A stretch of DNA of 8,293 nt from Parvibaculum sp049303435. Lineage in GTDB: Bacteria > Pseudomonadota > Alphaproteobacteria > Parvibaculales > Parvibaculaceae. Location of the stretch: assembly GCA_049303435.1 (NCBI GenBank), contig JBAQNC010000212.1, forward strand, positions 1 through 8,293. The letters run 5' to 3'. Shown here in pieces: positions 1-6,908 of the stretch. Both the position numbers and the translations under genes were made by a program. The notes below the pieces were generated by a model, which saw only the letters and a program-made list of their open reading frames with translations, did no database searches and was not told where the DNA came from. Numbering within the stretch: the first letter of the stretch is position 1; every line of letters starts with the position of its first letter.

Positions 1-2
1 CT

Positions 3-293
3 ATAGGGTCTTGCCTTTCCGCCACGACTAAAAATCAGGTGATTGCCTTTGTTGTAAGCGTGGTCGTGTGCTTCCTGTTCACTGTTTCGGGCCTGCCGCT
101 TGTCACTGACTTCTTTTCGAGCTGGGCACCGCAGCAGGTGCTGAACACGATTGCGTCCTTCTCGTTCTTGACGCATTTCACCGAAATTACGCAAGGCGTG
201 ATTGATCTCCGCGACATCATCTATTTCAGTTCATTGATCACCGTCTGGCTTGTGGCCTGCGGGATCGTTGTCGATATAAAGAAGGCAGGGTGA
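3..293 (+). CDS. ABC-2 / GldF-like transporter permease, C-terminal fragment (5' end outside window)
   Basis: The reading frame is open from the first bases of the window and ends at TGA 291-293, so this is the 3' end of a longer gene. The visible residues, about 96, contain a hydrophobic segment beginning NQVIAFVVSVVVCFLFTV. A linker with SFSFLTHFTEITQGVIDLRD follows, then a second hydrophobic segment (IIYFSSLITVWLVACGIVV) and a short basic tail ending DIKKAG. The motif SFLTHF...GVIDLRDIIYF is typical of the last two membrane helices of ABC-2 permeases of the GldF type. These are inner-membrane subunits that pair with an ATPase, which would lie upstream of the window. The stop overlaps the possible GTG start of the next gene (GTGA, 290-293), pointing to one operon with the GldG-like and DUF4340 genes. 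The GTG at 39 is internal to the frame and is not a plausible start. The substrate cannot be told from the sequence. Confidence 0.85.
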   Translation: MGSCLSATTKNQVIAFVVSVVVCFLFTVSGLPLVTDFFSSWAPQQVLNTIASFSFLTHFTEITQGVIDLRDIIYFSSLITVWLVACGIVVDIKKAG

Positions 294-2227
294 GCCTCAT
301 GCAAAGCACTCACCTCCGTTCCAGCTATCGCATCGCCATGCTCGTGCTGTTGGCTGTTCTTTTTTTGGCGGTCAATTTATTCTCCAACGTCGTCTTTCGT
401 TCGGCCAAGATCGATCTGACACAAAGCCAGCTTTTCACGTTGTCGCAAGGCACGGAAAATGTCCTGAAGAAAATTGATGAGCCGATTACGCTCAAGTTTT
501 TCTACTCGGAGCGTCTGGCGAATGAATATCCGCAAATCCGGACCTATGCGGGCCGCGTGCGTGATCTTCTGCAGGAAATCCGTGATCGTTCGAATGGCAA
601 GATCAAGCTTGAAGTCATCGATCCTGAACCTTATTCAGGCGATGAAGATCTGGCGATGTCGTTGGGTCTCAAGGGCGCACGCACGACCGAAGGCGACATT
701 ATCTATTTTGGCCTTGTCGGCACCAATCTTGTCGACGGCATCGAGCAAATCCCCTTTTTTGCGACGGAACGTCAGCAATATCTCGAATATGACGTGACGC
801 GCCTCATTCAGAATCTGAACAGGCCCAACAAACCTGTTCTTGGCATTGTGACCAATCTGCCGATGGATACAGGCGCAGGCGGTTTGATGGAAGCGATGCG
901 CGGCCAGTCGAAGCCCTACATGATCTATGAGGAATTGCGCGATCGCTTCGAAATCAACTTCCTCGAGCAAAATTTCGTCAAGGTCCCAAAGGATGTGGAT
1001 GTGCTGCTTATTGCCCATCCGCGGAAACTGAACGATACGACCCTTTATGCCATCGACCAGTTCGTGATGCGCGGCGGACGCATTCTTGCTGCCGTCGACC
1101 CTCATTCCGAAGTGAGCCTCACTCAGGGCGGTGATGGTCAGCCGGTGAAAGGCTATACGCAAGCCTCAGATCTCGGGCCGTTGCTTGCGGATTGGGGCGT
1201 GACTTTCGACAAGTCGCACATCATCGGCGACCGTAAACTTGCGATGCAGGTGGCCACAGGGCTCGATGCGCGCCGCCAGACCAGCGATTACGTCCTGTGG
1301 TTGAGCGTGCCCAAGAGCAATCTCGACCCCAAGGACATTGTGACGGCCAATGTCGATCAGCTTAATCTGGCGACGGTTGGCGAGATCTCTCCGACCAAGG
1401 ATGCAACGACGCATTTTACGCCACTGATCTGGTCGTCGAAGGATTCCGAAGTCTATGACCTCGACTATGTGAAGAGCGGACCAACGCCGGATGTGCTGCT
1501 TGAGGGTTTCAAGCCATCGAATGAGCGTCATGTCATTGCGGCGCGTATTTCCGGTCCCATCAAGAGTGCCTTCGCGGCGGTGCCGGAATTCAACCAGGGC
1601 GAGGACAAGTCGAAGCGTTCGGATAGTCATGACACGCCTCCTGCCTATATGGCTCAGACAGAGCATGATGCGAATATCATCGTGATAGCCGATAGCGATC
1701 TCTTCGATGATCGCTTCTGGGTGCAGACCCAGGATTATGATGGACAACGTGTCGCCAAACCCATTGCCGACAATGCCAAGTTCATTCTTTCGGCAATCGA
1801 CAATCTTATGGGTTCGGACGATCTTATCTCGCTGCGCGCACGTGAACGTGGCGACCGCCCCTTTGTTGTGGTGGATGATTTGCGGCGCGAAGCAGATCGT
1901 CATTTTCTTGCGGAACAGCAGCGTCTGACGGCGAACATAAAGGATACCGAGCAGCGTTTGACCGCCTTGCAAACTCATACGGACAATGGCGACCAGAATT
2001 CCGCTCAGGAGCAGGACGAGGCAGCTAAATTCCGCGCCGATCTTCTTCAGAGCCGAAAGGCGCTTCGTGAAGTCCAGAGGAACTTGCGGCGTAATATCGA
2101 TCAATTGGCCACGCGGGTACGTTTCATCAATGTGGCCTTGATGCCGATACTTGTGGCGTTTGCCGCTCTCGGCCTTGCCATTTTCCGCCATCGTCGCCGC
2201 AAGGCGCGCGCAGCCAAGGGGATTTGA
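290..2227 (+). CDS. GldG-family ABC transporter auxiliary protein
   Basis: A 645-residue protein with the architecture of GldG-like proteins (ABC_transp_aux type). A membrane anchor lies at residues about 15-36, followed by the family's DLTQSQLFTLSQGT segment just outside the membrane. The large extracytoplasmic part carries DPEPYSGDEDLAMSLGL, EYDVTRLIQNLNRPNKPVLGI, VDVLLIAHPRKL...AIDQFVMRGGRILAAVDPHSE (about 236-270), DSDLFDDRFWVQ (from 468) and DNLMGSDDLISLRAR (504-518). A charged, Gln/Arg/Glu-rich probable coiled coil covers about 532-609. A second membrane helix follows at about 612-632, with an Arg/Lys-rich cytoplasmic tail. Proteins of this type work with a GldF-like permease and an ABC ATPase; the Bacteroidetes homologues are needed for gliding, and the proteobacterial role is undefined. 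The start is uncertain. GTG 290 overlaps the upstream stop and gives the longest frame, while ATG 299 lies 5 bases after AGGGTGA (287-293), an acceptable ribosome-binding site. The choice changes only three residues. Confidence 0.9.
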   Translation: MSLMQSTHLRSSYRIAMLVLLAVLFLAVNLFSNVVFRSAKIDLTQSQLFTLSQGTENVLKKIDEPITLKFFYSERLANEYPQIRTYAGRVRDLLQEIRDRSNGKIKLEVIDPEPYSGDEDLAMSLGLKGARTTEGDIIYFGLVGTNLVDGIEQIPFFATERQQYLEYDVTRLIQNLNRPNKPVLGIVTNLPMDTGAGGLMEAMRGQSKPYMIYEELRDRFEINFLEQNFVKVPKDVDVLLIAHPRKLNDTTLYAIDQFVMRGGRILAAVDPHSEVSLTQGGDGQPVKGYTQASDLGPLLADWGVTFDKSHIIGDRKLAMQVATGLDARRQTSDYVLWLSVPKSNLDPKDIVTANVDQLNLATVGEISPTKDATTHFTPLIWSSKDSEVYDLDYVKSGPTPDVLLEGFKPSNERHVIAARISGPIKSAFAAVPEFNQGEDKSKRSDSHDTPPAYMAQTEHDANIIVIADSDLFDDRFWVQTQDYDGQRVAKPIADNAKFILSAIDNLMGSDDLISLRARERGDRPFVVVDDLRREADRHFLAEQQRLTANIKDTEQRLTALQTHTDNGDQNSAQEQDEAAKFRADLLQSRKALREVQRNLRRNIDQLATRVRFINVALMPILVAFAALGLAIFRHRRRKARAAKGI

Positions 2228-2230
2228 GCG

Positions 2231-3331
2231 ATGGCCTTGTCGATTGAAACATTGCGCAATAACAAACCTCTGCGCCATCTGGTTGTGTTGATCGCGCTGA
2301 CAGTTGTGGCGGTCGTGGCTTCCGTTGTCGCCGTTGTCGATCAGGAGAGCAGCGTCAAGCAGCAATTCGAGCCGACACAAATGTATCCCGGTCTTGAAAC
2401 GCGCCTCGATCAGGTCTCCAAGATCGTCTATATGCTGCCGCGAGGCATGCGCGATCCGGAAAAAATTACGATCGAACGCGTCGGCAAGAACCAATGGGGT
2501 GTGGCGGAGCGTCATAAATATCCCGCGCAATCTTCGCTGGTTCAAAAGGCCCTGATTGGCGTTTCCGAGCTTCAGCTTTATCAGCCGCGCACGGCACGCA
2601 AGGAATGGCTGCGGCGGCTTGGTCTTGTCGCGCCGGAGAATATCGGCAAGGCAGTTCGCATCGAGTTCTTTGACGCGAACGGCAAGAAGCTTGTCGCCCT
2701 GCTCGCCGGCAAGGTGCCGGAGCAAACGATCGACGCGCGTGGAGAAGGCATGATTTATGTGCGTCGAGACGGCGAAGATCAAAGCTGGCTTGCGCGTGGT
2801 CGTCTGCCGCTTATCCAGACACCGCAGGACTGGCTTGATCCGGCATTTCTCGACATTTCGCGTGATGAAATCAAGCGCGTAACGCTTTGGGCGGGCACGG
2901 ATCATCCGGTCGTCCTGTCACGTCCGTCAAAGGATGAGAATGATTTTGCTGTCGAGAATGTTCCCCAAGGCCGCATGACGCGCGGTGCGCCGATCGTCAA
3001 TGGCGCCGCAACCTCCATCGTCGACCTGCAATTTGAAGATGTTGTTCCGCTGGCATCCTTCTCTTTCCCCGATACATCGCCTCAGGATATTTTCGAGACC
3101 TTTGATGGGTTGAGGCTCACCATGACGGTCAATGGGGGCGGTGGGTCGCTCTGGACAAAGGTTGTTGCCAGTGTCGATCCCGATGGAACTGACGTTGCGG
3201 CAGCGCAGAAGAAGGCCGATGTAATCAATGCGACGGTTGGCGTCTGGGCCTACAAGCTGCCTCAGGCTGCGGGGGGGCAGTTAACGCAGACGATGGATTT
3301 GCTCACGCACGAAGGCGGCATGGACCAATAG
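2231..3331 (+). CDS. DUF4340 domain-containing membrane-anchored protein
   Basis: A 366-residue protein. A short basic N-terminus (NNKPLRH) precedes one hydrophobic helix at residues about 17-36. The rest is soluble and probably periplasmic. It shows the repeated beta-strand segments of DUF4340, such as DPEKITIERVGKNQWGV and the stretch from about residue 191, RLPLIQTPQDWLDPAFLDIS, followed by the strand EIKRVTLW. DUF4340 genes habitually follow gldG-like genes in ABC operons. The start ATG lies 3 bases after the stop of the GldG-like gene and is preceded by AAGGGGA (2216-2222) with an 8-base spacer, so translation is probably coupled. It is presumably an accessory subunit of the same envelope complex. 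The biochemical role of the family is not known and no catalytic motif was recognised. The frame contains a run of seven G (3271-3277) but reads through it intact. Confidence 0.85.
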   Translation: MALSIETLRNNKPLRHLVVLIALTVVAVVASVVAVVDQESSVKQQFEPTQMYPGLETRLDQVSKIVYMLPRGMRDPEKITIERVGKNQWGVAERHKYPAQSSLVQKALIGVSELQLYQPRTARKEWLRRLGLVAPENIGKAVRIEFFDANGKKLVALLAGKVPEQTIDARGEGMIYVRRDGEDQSWLARGRLPLIQTPQDWLDPAFLDISRDEIKRVTLWAGTDHPVVLSRPSKDENDFAVENVPQGRMTRGAPIVNGAATSIVDLQFEDVVPLASFSFPDTSPQDIFETFDGLRLTMTVNGGGGSLWTKVVASVDPDGTDVAAAQKKADVINATVGVWAYKLPQAAGGQLTQTMDLLTHEGGMDQ

Positions 3332-3384
3332 GTATTTGTTTGAGGGCGATCGTCCTCTCTGATTTTCGAATTGTTGCCAAATAA

Positions 3385-3414
3385 AAAGGGCGCCTTCCGT
3401 AGAAGGCGCCCTTT
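3385..3414. terminator. Bidirectional Rho-independent-type terminator between convergent genes
   Basis: A perfect inverted repeat, AAAGGGCGCCTTC, loop CGTA, GAAGGCGCCCTTT, forms a 13-bp stem (10 bp without the A/T flanks). It lies 54 bases after the stop of the DUF4340 gene and 20 bases after the stop of acnA on the other strand. On the minus strand the stem is followed by TTTTTAT (complement of 3381-3387), a good U-tract for the aconitase transcript. On the plus strand the tract is only TTT followed by CTT, so termination there may be weaker. The 102-base gap 3332-3433 otherwise shows nothing. Confidence 0.85.
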
Positions 3415-3433
3415 CTTGTATCTGCTCGATGGA

Positions 3434-6400
3434 TCAGGCGGCCAGATGACGCAGCACATATTGCAGGATGCCGCCATTGGCGTAGTAGTCGAGTTCGTCC
3501 TGTGTATCGATACGACAGAGAACATCGATCGACTGCTTGTCGCCATTGGCGCGCTCGATTGTGAGCTTCACCTTGGCGCGCGGGGTGACGTTTTTCAGGC
3601 CTTCGATCGTGATGACTTCCGAGCCATCAAGGTTGAGGGCCTGCCAGCTCATGTCGCCGATGAATTGCAGCGGCGCAATGCCCATGCCGACGAGGTTCGA
3701 GCGATGGATGCGTTCGAAGCTCTGGGCGATGACCGCCTTGACGCCGAGGAGCATGGTACCCTTCGCCGCCCAGTCGCGCGACGAGCCGGTGCCATATTCT
3801 TTGCCCGCGAAGACCACAAGCGGCGTACCACGGCGCTTGTATTCCATCGCCGCGTCATAGATTGACATCTCGGTGCCTTCCGGCTCGAGCTTCGTCACGC
3901 CGCCTTCAACACCCTTCAGCATCTGGTTTTTGATGCGGATATTGGCGAAGGTGCCGCGCATCATGACCTGATGGTTGCCGCGACGTGCGCCGTAACCGTT
4001 GAAATCCTGCACGCCGACCTGCTTGGAGATCAGGTAGGTACCAGCAGGGCTCTGGGCTTTGATGTTGCCGGCGGGCGAAATGTGATCGGTGGTGATCGAA
4101 TCGGCGAAGAGGCCGAGGATACGCGCCTTGTTCACATCTTCCAGCGGGGTCAGCTCGCGTGTCAGACCTTCGAAGTAAGGTGGGTTCTGGACATAGGTCG
4201 ATTCAGAATCCCAATCGTAGGTCAGGCCGCCCGTGACCTTGATGCTCTGCCAGTTGGCGTCGCCGTCAAAGACGTTGGCGTAACGCTCGCGGAACATTTC
4301 CGGCGTGACGCAGGAACGGACCGTCTCGGCGACTTCCGCCGTGGTCGGCCAGATATCCTTGAGATAGACGGGTTGACCGTTTGAACCCGTGCCAAGGGGC
4401 TCGGTTGTCAGGTCGATTTGCATCGAGCCGGCAATGGCGTAGGCGACGACAAGTGGCGGCGAGGCGAGGTAGTTCGCCTTCACATCCGGCGAGACGCGGC
4501 CTTCGAAGTTGCGGTTGCCCGAGAGCACGGCGGAGGCCACAAGATCGTTCTTGTTGATGGCCTGGCTGATCTCGACGGGCAGCGGTCCGGAGTTGCCGAT
4601 GCAGGTGGTGCAACCGTAGCCCACCAGGTCGAAGCCCAGCGCGTCGAGATCGCTCTGGAGGCCAGATTTGGTGAGATAGTCGGTGACGACCTGCGAGCCG
4701 GGGGCGAGCGATGTCTTAACCCAGGGCTTGACCTGAAGGCCGAGACGGCGCGCGTTGCGGGCGACAAGACCGGCAGCGACCAGCACCATCGGATTGGACG
4801 TGTTGGTGCAGCTGGTGATGGCGGCAATCACCACGTCACCATGACCCAGATCATAGTCCTTGCCTTCGACCGGCACGCGCTTGTCTGCCTGACCGGGCTT
4901 GCCGAATTCGCCAGCGAGCGAGCCGGCGAAGCTCTTGGAGACATCCGTCAGCGCCACGCGATCCTGTGGGCGCTTGGGACCGGCAAGGCTCGGCACGACG
5001 GTTGAGAGGTCGAGCTCCAGCATGTCGGTGAAGATCGGGTCAGGCGTGTTCGTTTCGCGGAACATGCCCTGGGCCTTCGCATAGGCTTCGACAAGGGCGA
5101 CGCGCTCGTCCGAACGGCCGGTGGCCTTGAGAAACTTGAGCGTCTCGTTGTCGATGGGGAAGAAGCCGCAGGTGGCGCCATATTCGGGCGCCATATTGGC
5201 GACCGTGGCGCGGTCTTCCAGTGACAGGTTGTCGAGGCCGTGGCCGAAATATTCCACGAACTTGCCGACGACGCCGCGCTTGCGGAGCATTTCGGTGACG
5301 GTGAGGACCATGTCGGTCGCCGTCACGCCTTCGGCGAGCTTGCCTGTGAGCTTGAAGCCGATGACTTCGGGGATCAGCATCGAGACCGGCTGGCCGAGCA
5401 TGGCCGCTTCCGCTTCGATGCCGCCAACGCCCCAGCCCAGAACGGCAAGGCCATTGACCATGGTCGTGTGGCTGTCGGTGCCGACGCAGGTGTCGGGATA
5501 GGCAATCTCTTCCTTGCCCTCTTTTTTCGTCCAGACAGTCTGGGCCAGATATTCGAGGTTCACCTGATGGCAGATGCCTGTTCCAGGCGGCACGACGCGG
5601 AAGTTGTCGAAGGCCTTGGAACCCCAACGCAGGAATTCATAGCGTTCCCGGTTGCGGCCATATTCGATTTCGGTGTTCTGGTGGAAGGCTTGCGGCGTAC
5701 CGAACTTGTCGACCATGACCGAGTGGTCGATGACGAGATCGACGGGCACCAGGGGATTGATCTTCGTCGGGTTACCACCCAGCGTCTTCACGGCGTCGCG
5801 CATGGCGGCAAGATCGACCACGGCGGGAACGCCGGTGAAGTCCTGCATCAGCACGCGGGCCGGGCGATAGGCGATTTCGCGGTCCGAGGTGCGCGACTTC
5901 AGCCAGGCCTTCACGGCCTTGATGTCGTCGGCGTTGACGGTGCGGCCATCTTCATAGCGCAGCAGGTTTTCAAGCAGAACCTTCAGCGAGAAGGGCAGGC
6001 GCGCCGTGCCGGGCAGGCCGTTCTTTTCGGCAGCCTTGAGGCTGTAATAGGTGTAGCTGCGCTTGCCGACCTTGAGGGTTTGCTTGGCGCCGAAACTGTT
6101 GCTGACGGTCTTCTTTGCAGCAGGTTTCTTCGCGGCGGGTTTTTTGTTCGCAGGCTTTTTCACCGGGGCGGTTTTTTTGGGAGCGGCCTTTGCGGCAGCG
6201 GGTTTCTTCGGTGCAGCTTTGGGTGCTGTGGTTTTCTTGGCGACCGGTTTTTTCGCAACGGGCTTCTTTGCTGTTGCCTTCGGCGCTGCCTTCTTGGCTG
6301 CAGGCTTTTTTGCAGCGACGGGCTTCTTGGCTACTGCCTTCTTGGCGACCGGCTTTTTGGACGCGTCTTTCTTGGCGGCAGCTTTTTTCGGAGCCGCCTT

Positions 6401-6652
6401 TTTTGGCGCCGCCGTTTTTGTTACCGCCTTTTTGACGGTGGTCTTCTTTGGCGCGGCCTTTTTGGGTGCTGCCTTCTTTGCGACGGGCTTTGCCTTCTTG
6501 GCTGCTGCCTTCACAGGCGCTTTCGCCTTCTTCGCTACCGCTTTCGTCTTCTTTGCGACGGGCTTGGCTTTCTTCGCTGCAGCTTTCGCCGCAGGTTTTG
6601 CGCTTACCTTTTTCGCTTTTGCTTTGGCCTTAGCCGGGGCCTTCTTAGCCAT
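3434..6652 (-). CDS. acnA: Aconitate hydratase A with histone-tail-like Lys/Ala-rich N-terminal extension
   Basis: Predicted 1072 residues, against about 890-900 for ordinary aconitase A. Residues 1-183 are a low-complexity basic extension (separate entry). The catalytic part begins near SNSFGAKQTLKVGKRSYTYYSL and covers about 184-1072. It interconverts citrate and isocitrate in the TCA cycle in the cytoplasm, using a [4Fe-4S] cluster. The three cluster ligands are C615 (in AITSCTNTSNP) and C681 and C684 (in GYGCTTCIGNSGP); their 66 and 69 residue spacing equals that of E. coli AcnA (C435, C501, C504). Also present are VGTDSHTTMVNG (His at 395), the swivel-domain loop GKEYGTGSSRDW (950-961) and SFERIHRSNLVGMGIAPLQF near the C-terminus. 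The start at 6652 is chosen because GAGGA (complement of 6660-6664) lies 7 bases upstream; an earlier in-frame ATG at 6736 lacks comparable support. No break is seen in the core. It is transcribed alone, divergent from the crotonase gene and convergent with the DUF4340 gene. Confidence 0.96.
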   Translation of the reverse strand: MAKKAPAKAKAKAKKVSAKPAAKAAAKKAKPVAKKTKAVAKKAKAPVKAAAKKAKPVAKKAAPKKAAPKKTTVKKAVTKTAAPKKAAPKKAAAKKDASKKPVAKKAVAKKPVAAKKPAAKKAAPKATAKKPVAKKPVAKKTTAPKAAPKKPAAAKAAPKKTAPVKKPANKKPAAKKPAAKKTVSNSFGAKQTLKVGKRSYTYYSLKAAEKNGLPGTARLPFSLKVLLENLLRYEDGRTVNADDIKAVKAWLKSRTSDREIAYRPARVLMQDFTGVPAVVDLAAMRDAVKTLGGNPTKINPLVPVDLVIDHSVMVDKFGTPQAFHQNTEIEYGRNRERYEFLRWGSKAFDNFRVVPPGTGICHQVNLEYLAQTVWTKKEGKEEIAYPDTCVGTDSHTTMVNGLAVLGWGVGGIEAEAAMLGQPVSMLIPEVIGFKLTGKLAEGVTATDMVLTVTEMLRKRGVVGKFVEYFGHGLDNLSLEDRATVANMAPEYGATCGFFPIDNETLKFLKATGRSDERVALVEAYAKAQGMFRETNTPDPIFTDMLELDLSTVVPSLAGPKRPQDRVALTDVSKSFAGSLAGEFGKPGQADKRVPVEGKDYDLGHGDVVIAAITSCTNTSNPMVLVAAGLVARNARRLGLQVKPWVKTSLAPGSQVVTDYLTKSGLQSDLDALGFDLVGYGCTTCIGNSGPLPVEISQAINKNDLVASAVLSGNRNFEGRVSPDVKANYLASPPLVVAYAIAGSMQIDLTTEPLGTGSNGQPVYLKDIWPTTAEVAETVRSCVTPEMFRERYANVFDGDANWQSIKVTGGLTYDWDSESTYVQNPPYFEGLTRELTPLEDVNKARILGLFADSITTDHISPAGNIKAQSPAGTYLISKQVGVQDFNGYGARRGNHQVMMRGTFANIRIKNQMLKGVEGGVTKLEPEGTEMSIYDAAMEYKRRGTPLVVFAGKEYGTGSSRDWAAKGTMLLGVKAVIAQSFERIHRSNLVGMGIAPLQFIGDMSWQALNLDGSEVITIEGLKNVTPRAKVKLTIERANGDKQSIDVLCRIDTQDELDYYANGGILQYVLRHLAA
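6104..6652 (-). other. Histone H1-tail-like Lys/Ala/Pro domain encoded at the 5' end of acnA
   Basis: This encodes residues 1-183 of the aconitase. By hand count about 68 are Lys and 63 Ala, the rest mostly Pro, Val and Thr. There is one acidic residue (Asp, about 96), no Arg and no aromatic residue. The units are variations of PVAKK, AAPKK and PAAKK. This composition matches the disordered tails of histone H1, bacterial H1-like proteins, AlgP-type KPAA repeat proteins and the basic end of PhaF phasins, which bind DNA or other polyanions. Those comparisons come from general knowledge, not from a search. Lys codons AAA and AAG and several Ala codons are mixed between units, so the DNA is a degenerate, not a recent exact, repeat. 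The domain is in frame with, and directly joined to, the aconitase core. Confidence 0.9.
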
Positions 6653-6659
6653 GAATTGT

Positions 6660-6664
6660 TCCTC
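6660..6664 (-). promoter_or_regulatory. Shine-Dalgarno of acnA that fixes the extended start
   Basis: On the minus strand GAGGA is followed by a 7-base spacer and ATG (6652-6650), which opens MAKKAPAK. This is the strongest ribosome-binding site seen upstream of the aconitase frame. It places translation initiation in front of the Lys/Ala extension. Around the junction with the core (residues about 180-210) no ATG, GTG or TTG codon was found that could start a conventional-length enzyme. Confidence 0.75.
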
Positions 6665-6895
6665 GATGATGCTTGCCCTGGCAGGTGGGGCGATGGGGTA
6701 TGGGGGCTGCTGGTACGACGAAATCGCACGTTCCACGAACGCTTGATCGTCTGTTGCAAGTTGACGCCGTTTTCCGTGCCATTGGGCCTATGTGCTTGAC
6801 GGGCGAGACTATAAGGTCTTTCCCACATGAAGGCTATGGTTTGACCTGCCCGAATGGAGTGATAATTGCTCACAGACAGGCAGTCAAAAGATAAC

Positions 6896-6900
6896 AAGGA
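6896..6900 (+). promoter_or_regulatory. Shine-Dalgarno for the GTG-started crotonase gene
   Basis: AAGGA lies 8 bases before GTG 6909. The nearby ATG at 6904 is in another frame and only 3 bases from the site, so the GTG is the likely start. Confidence 0.6.
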
Positions 6901-6908
6901 ATAATGCC

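Larger units (their letters stand above)
6653..6908. promoter_or_regulatory. Divergent intergenic control region between acnA and the crotonase gene
   Basis: A 256-base gene-free stretch must hold the promoters for both divergent genes. On the plus strand three TTGAC boxes occur (6761, 6796, 6841). The only -10-like elements near them are CTATAA at 6809 and GATAAT at 6861, at spacings of about 8 and 14 bases, too short for a standard sigma-70 promoter. On the minus strand TATAGT (complement of 6809-6814) is a good -10 box without a recognisable -35. An interrupted dyad is centred at 6812/6813: GGG, 2 bases, AGAC, 6 bases, GTCT, 2 bases, CCC (6801-6824). It overlaps these elements and could be an operator. 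No promoter can be assigned with confidence. Confidence 0.35.

Noticed and set aside
39..293. GTG at 39 as the start of a small membrane protein
   Set aside because: The frame is open further upstream to the window edge, with sequence continuous with a permease helix, so this is an internal codon of a truncated gene.
1166..2905. Long minus-strand frame (579 codons)
   Set aside because: It runs antisense across the GldG-like and DUF4340 genes, both of which show clear family motifs on the plus strand.
3271..3277. Run of seven G in the DUF4340 gene as a slippage or phase-variation site
   Set aside because: The frame is intact, the run is short and lies near the 3' end; there is no sign of an alternative product.
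6653..6736. Upstream in-frame ATG at 6736 as acnA start (28 more residues)
   Set aside because: The added residues are Pro/Ile/Gln-rich and unlike the tail. The good GAGGA site with 7-base spacing lies before the ATG at 6652 instead.
6063..6746. Plus-strand frame encoding Phe/Ala/Gly-rich repeats that looks like a membrane protein
   Set aside because: It is the complement of the AAR/GCN codons of the aconitase tail; there is no ribosome-binding site or family resemblance.
5240..6799. Long plus-strand open frame (519 codons) opposite acnA
   Set aside because: It is antisense to the aconitase core and Lys/Ala tail. Its Cys/Leu/Arg/Phe-rich composition mirrors the complementary codons, and the minus-strand protein is unmistakable.
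6796..6815. TTGACG followed by TATAAG as a plus-strand promoter
   Set aside because: Only 8 bases separate the boxes, far below the 16-18 needed for a sigma-70 promoter.
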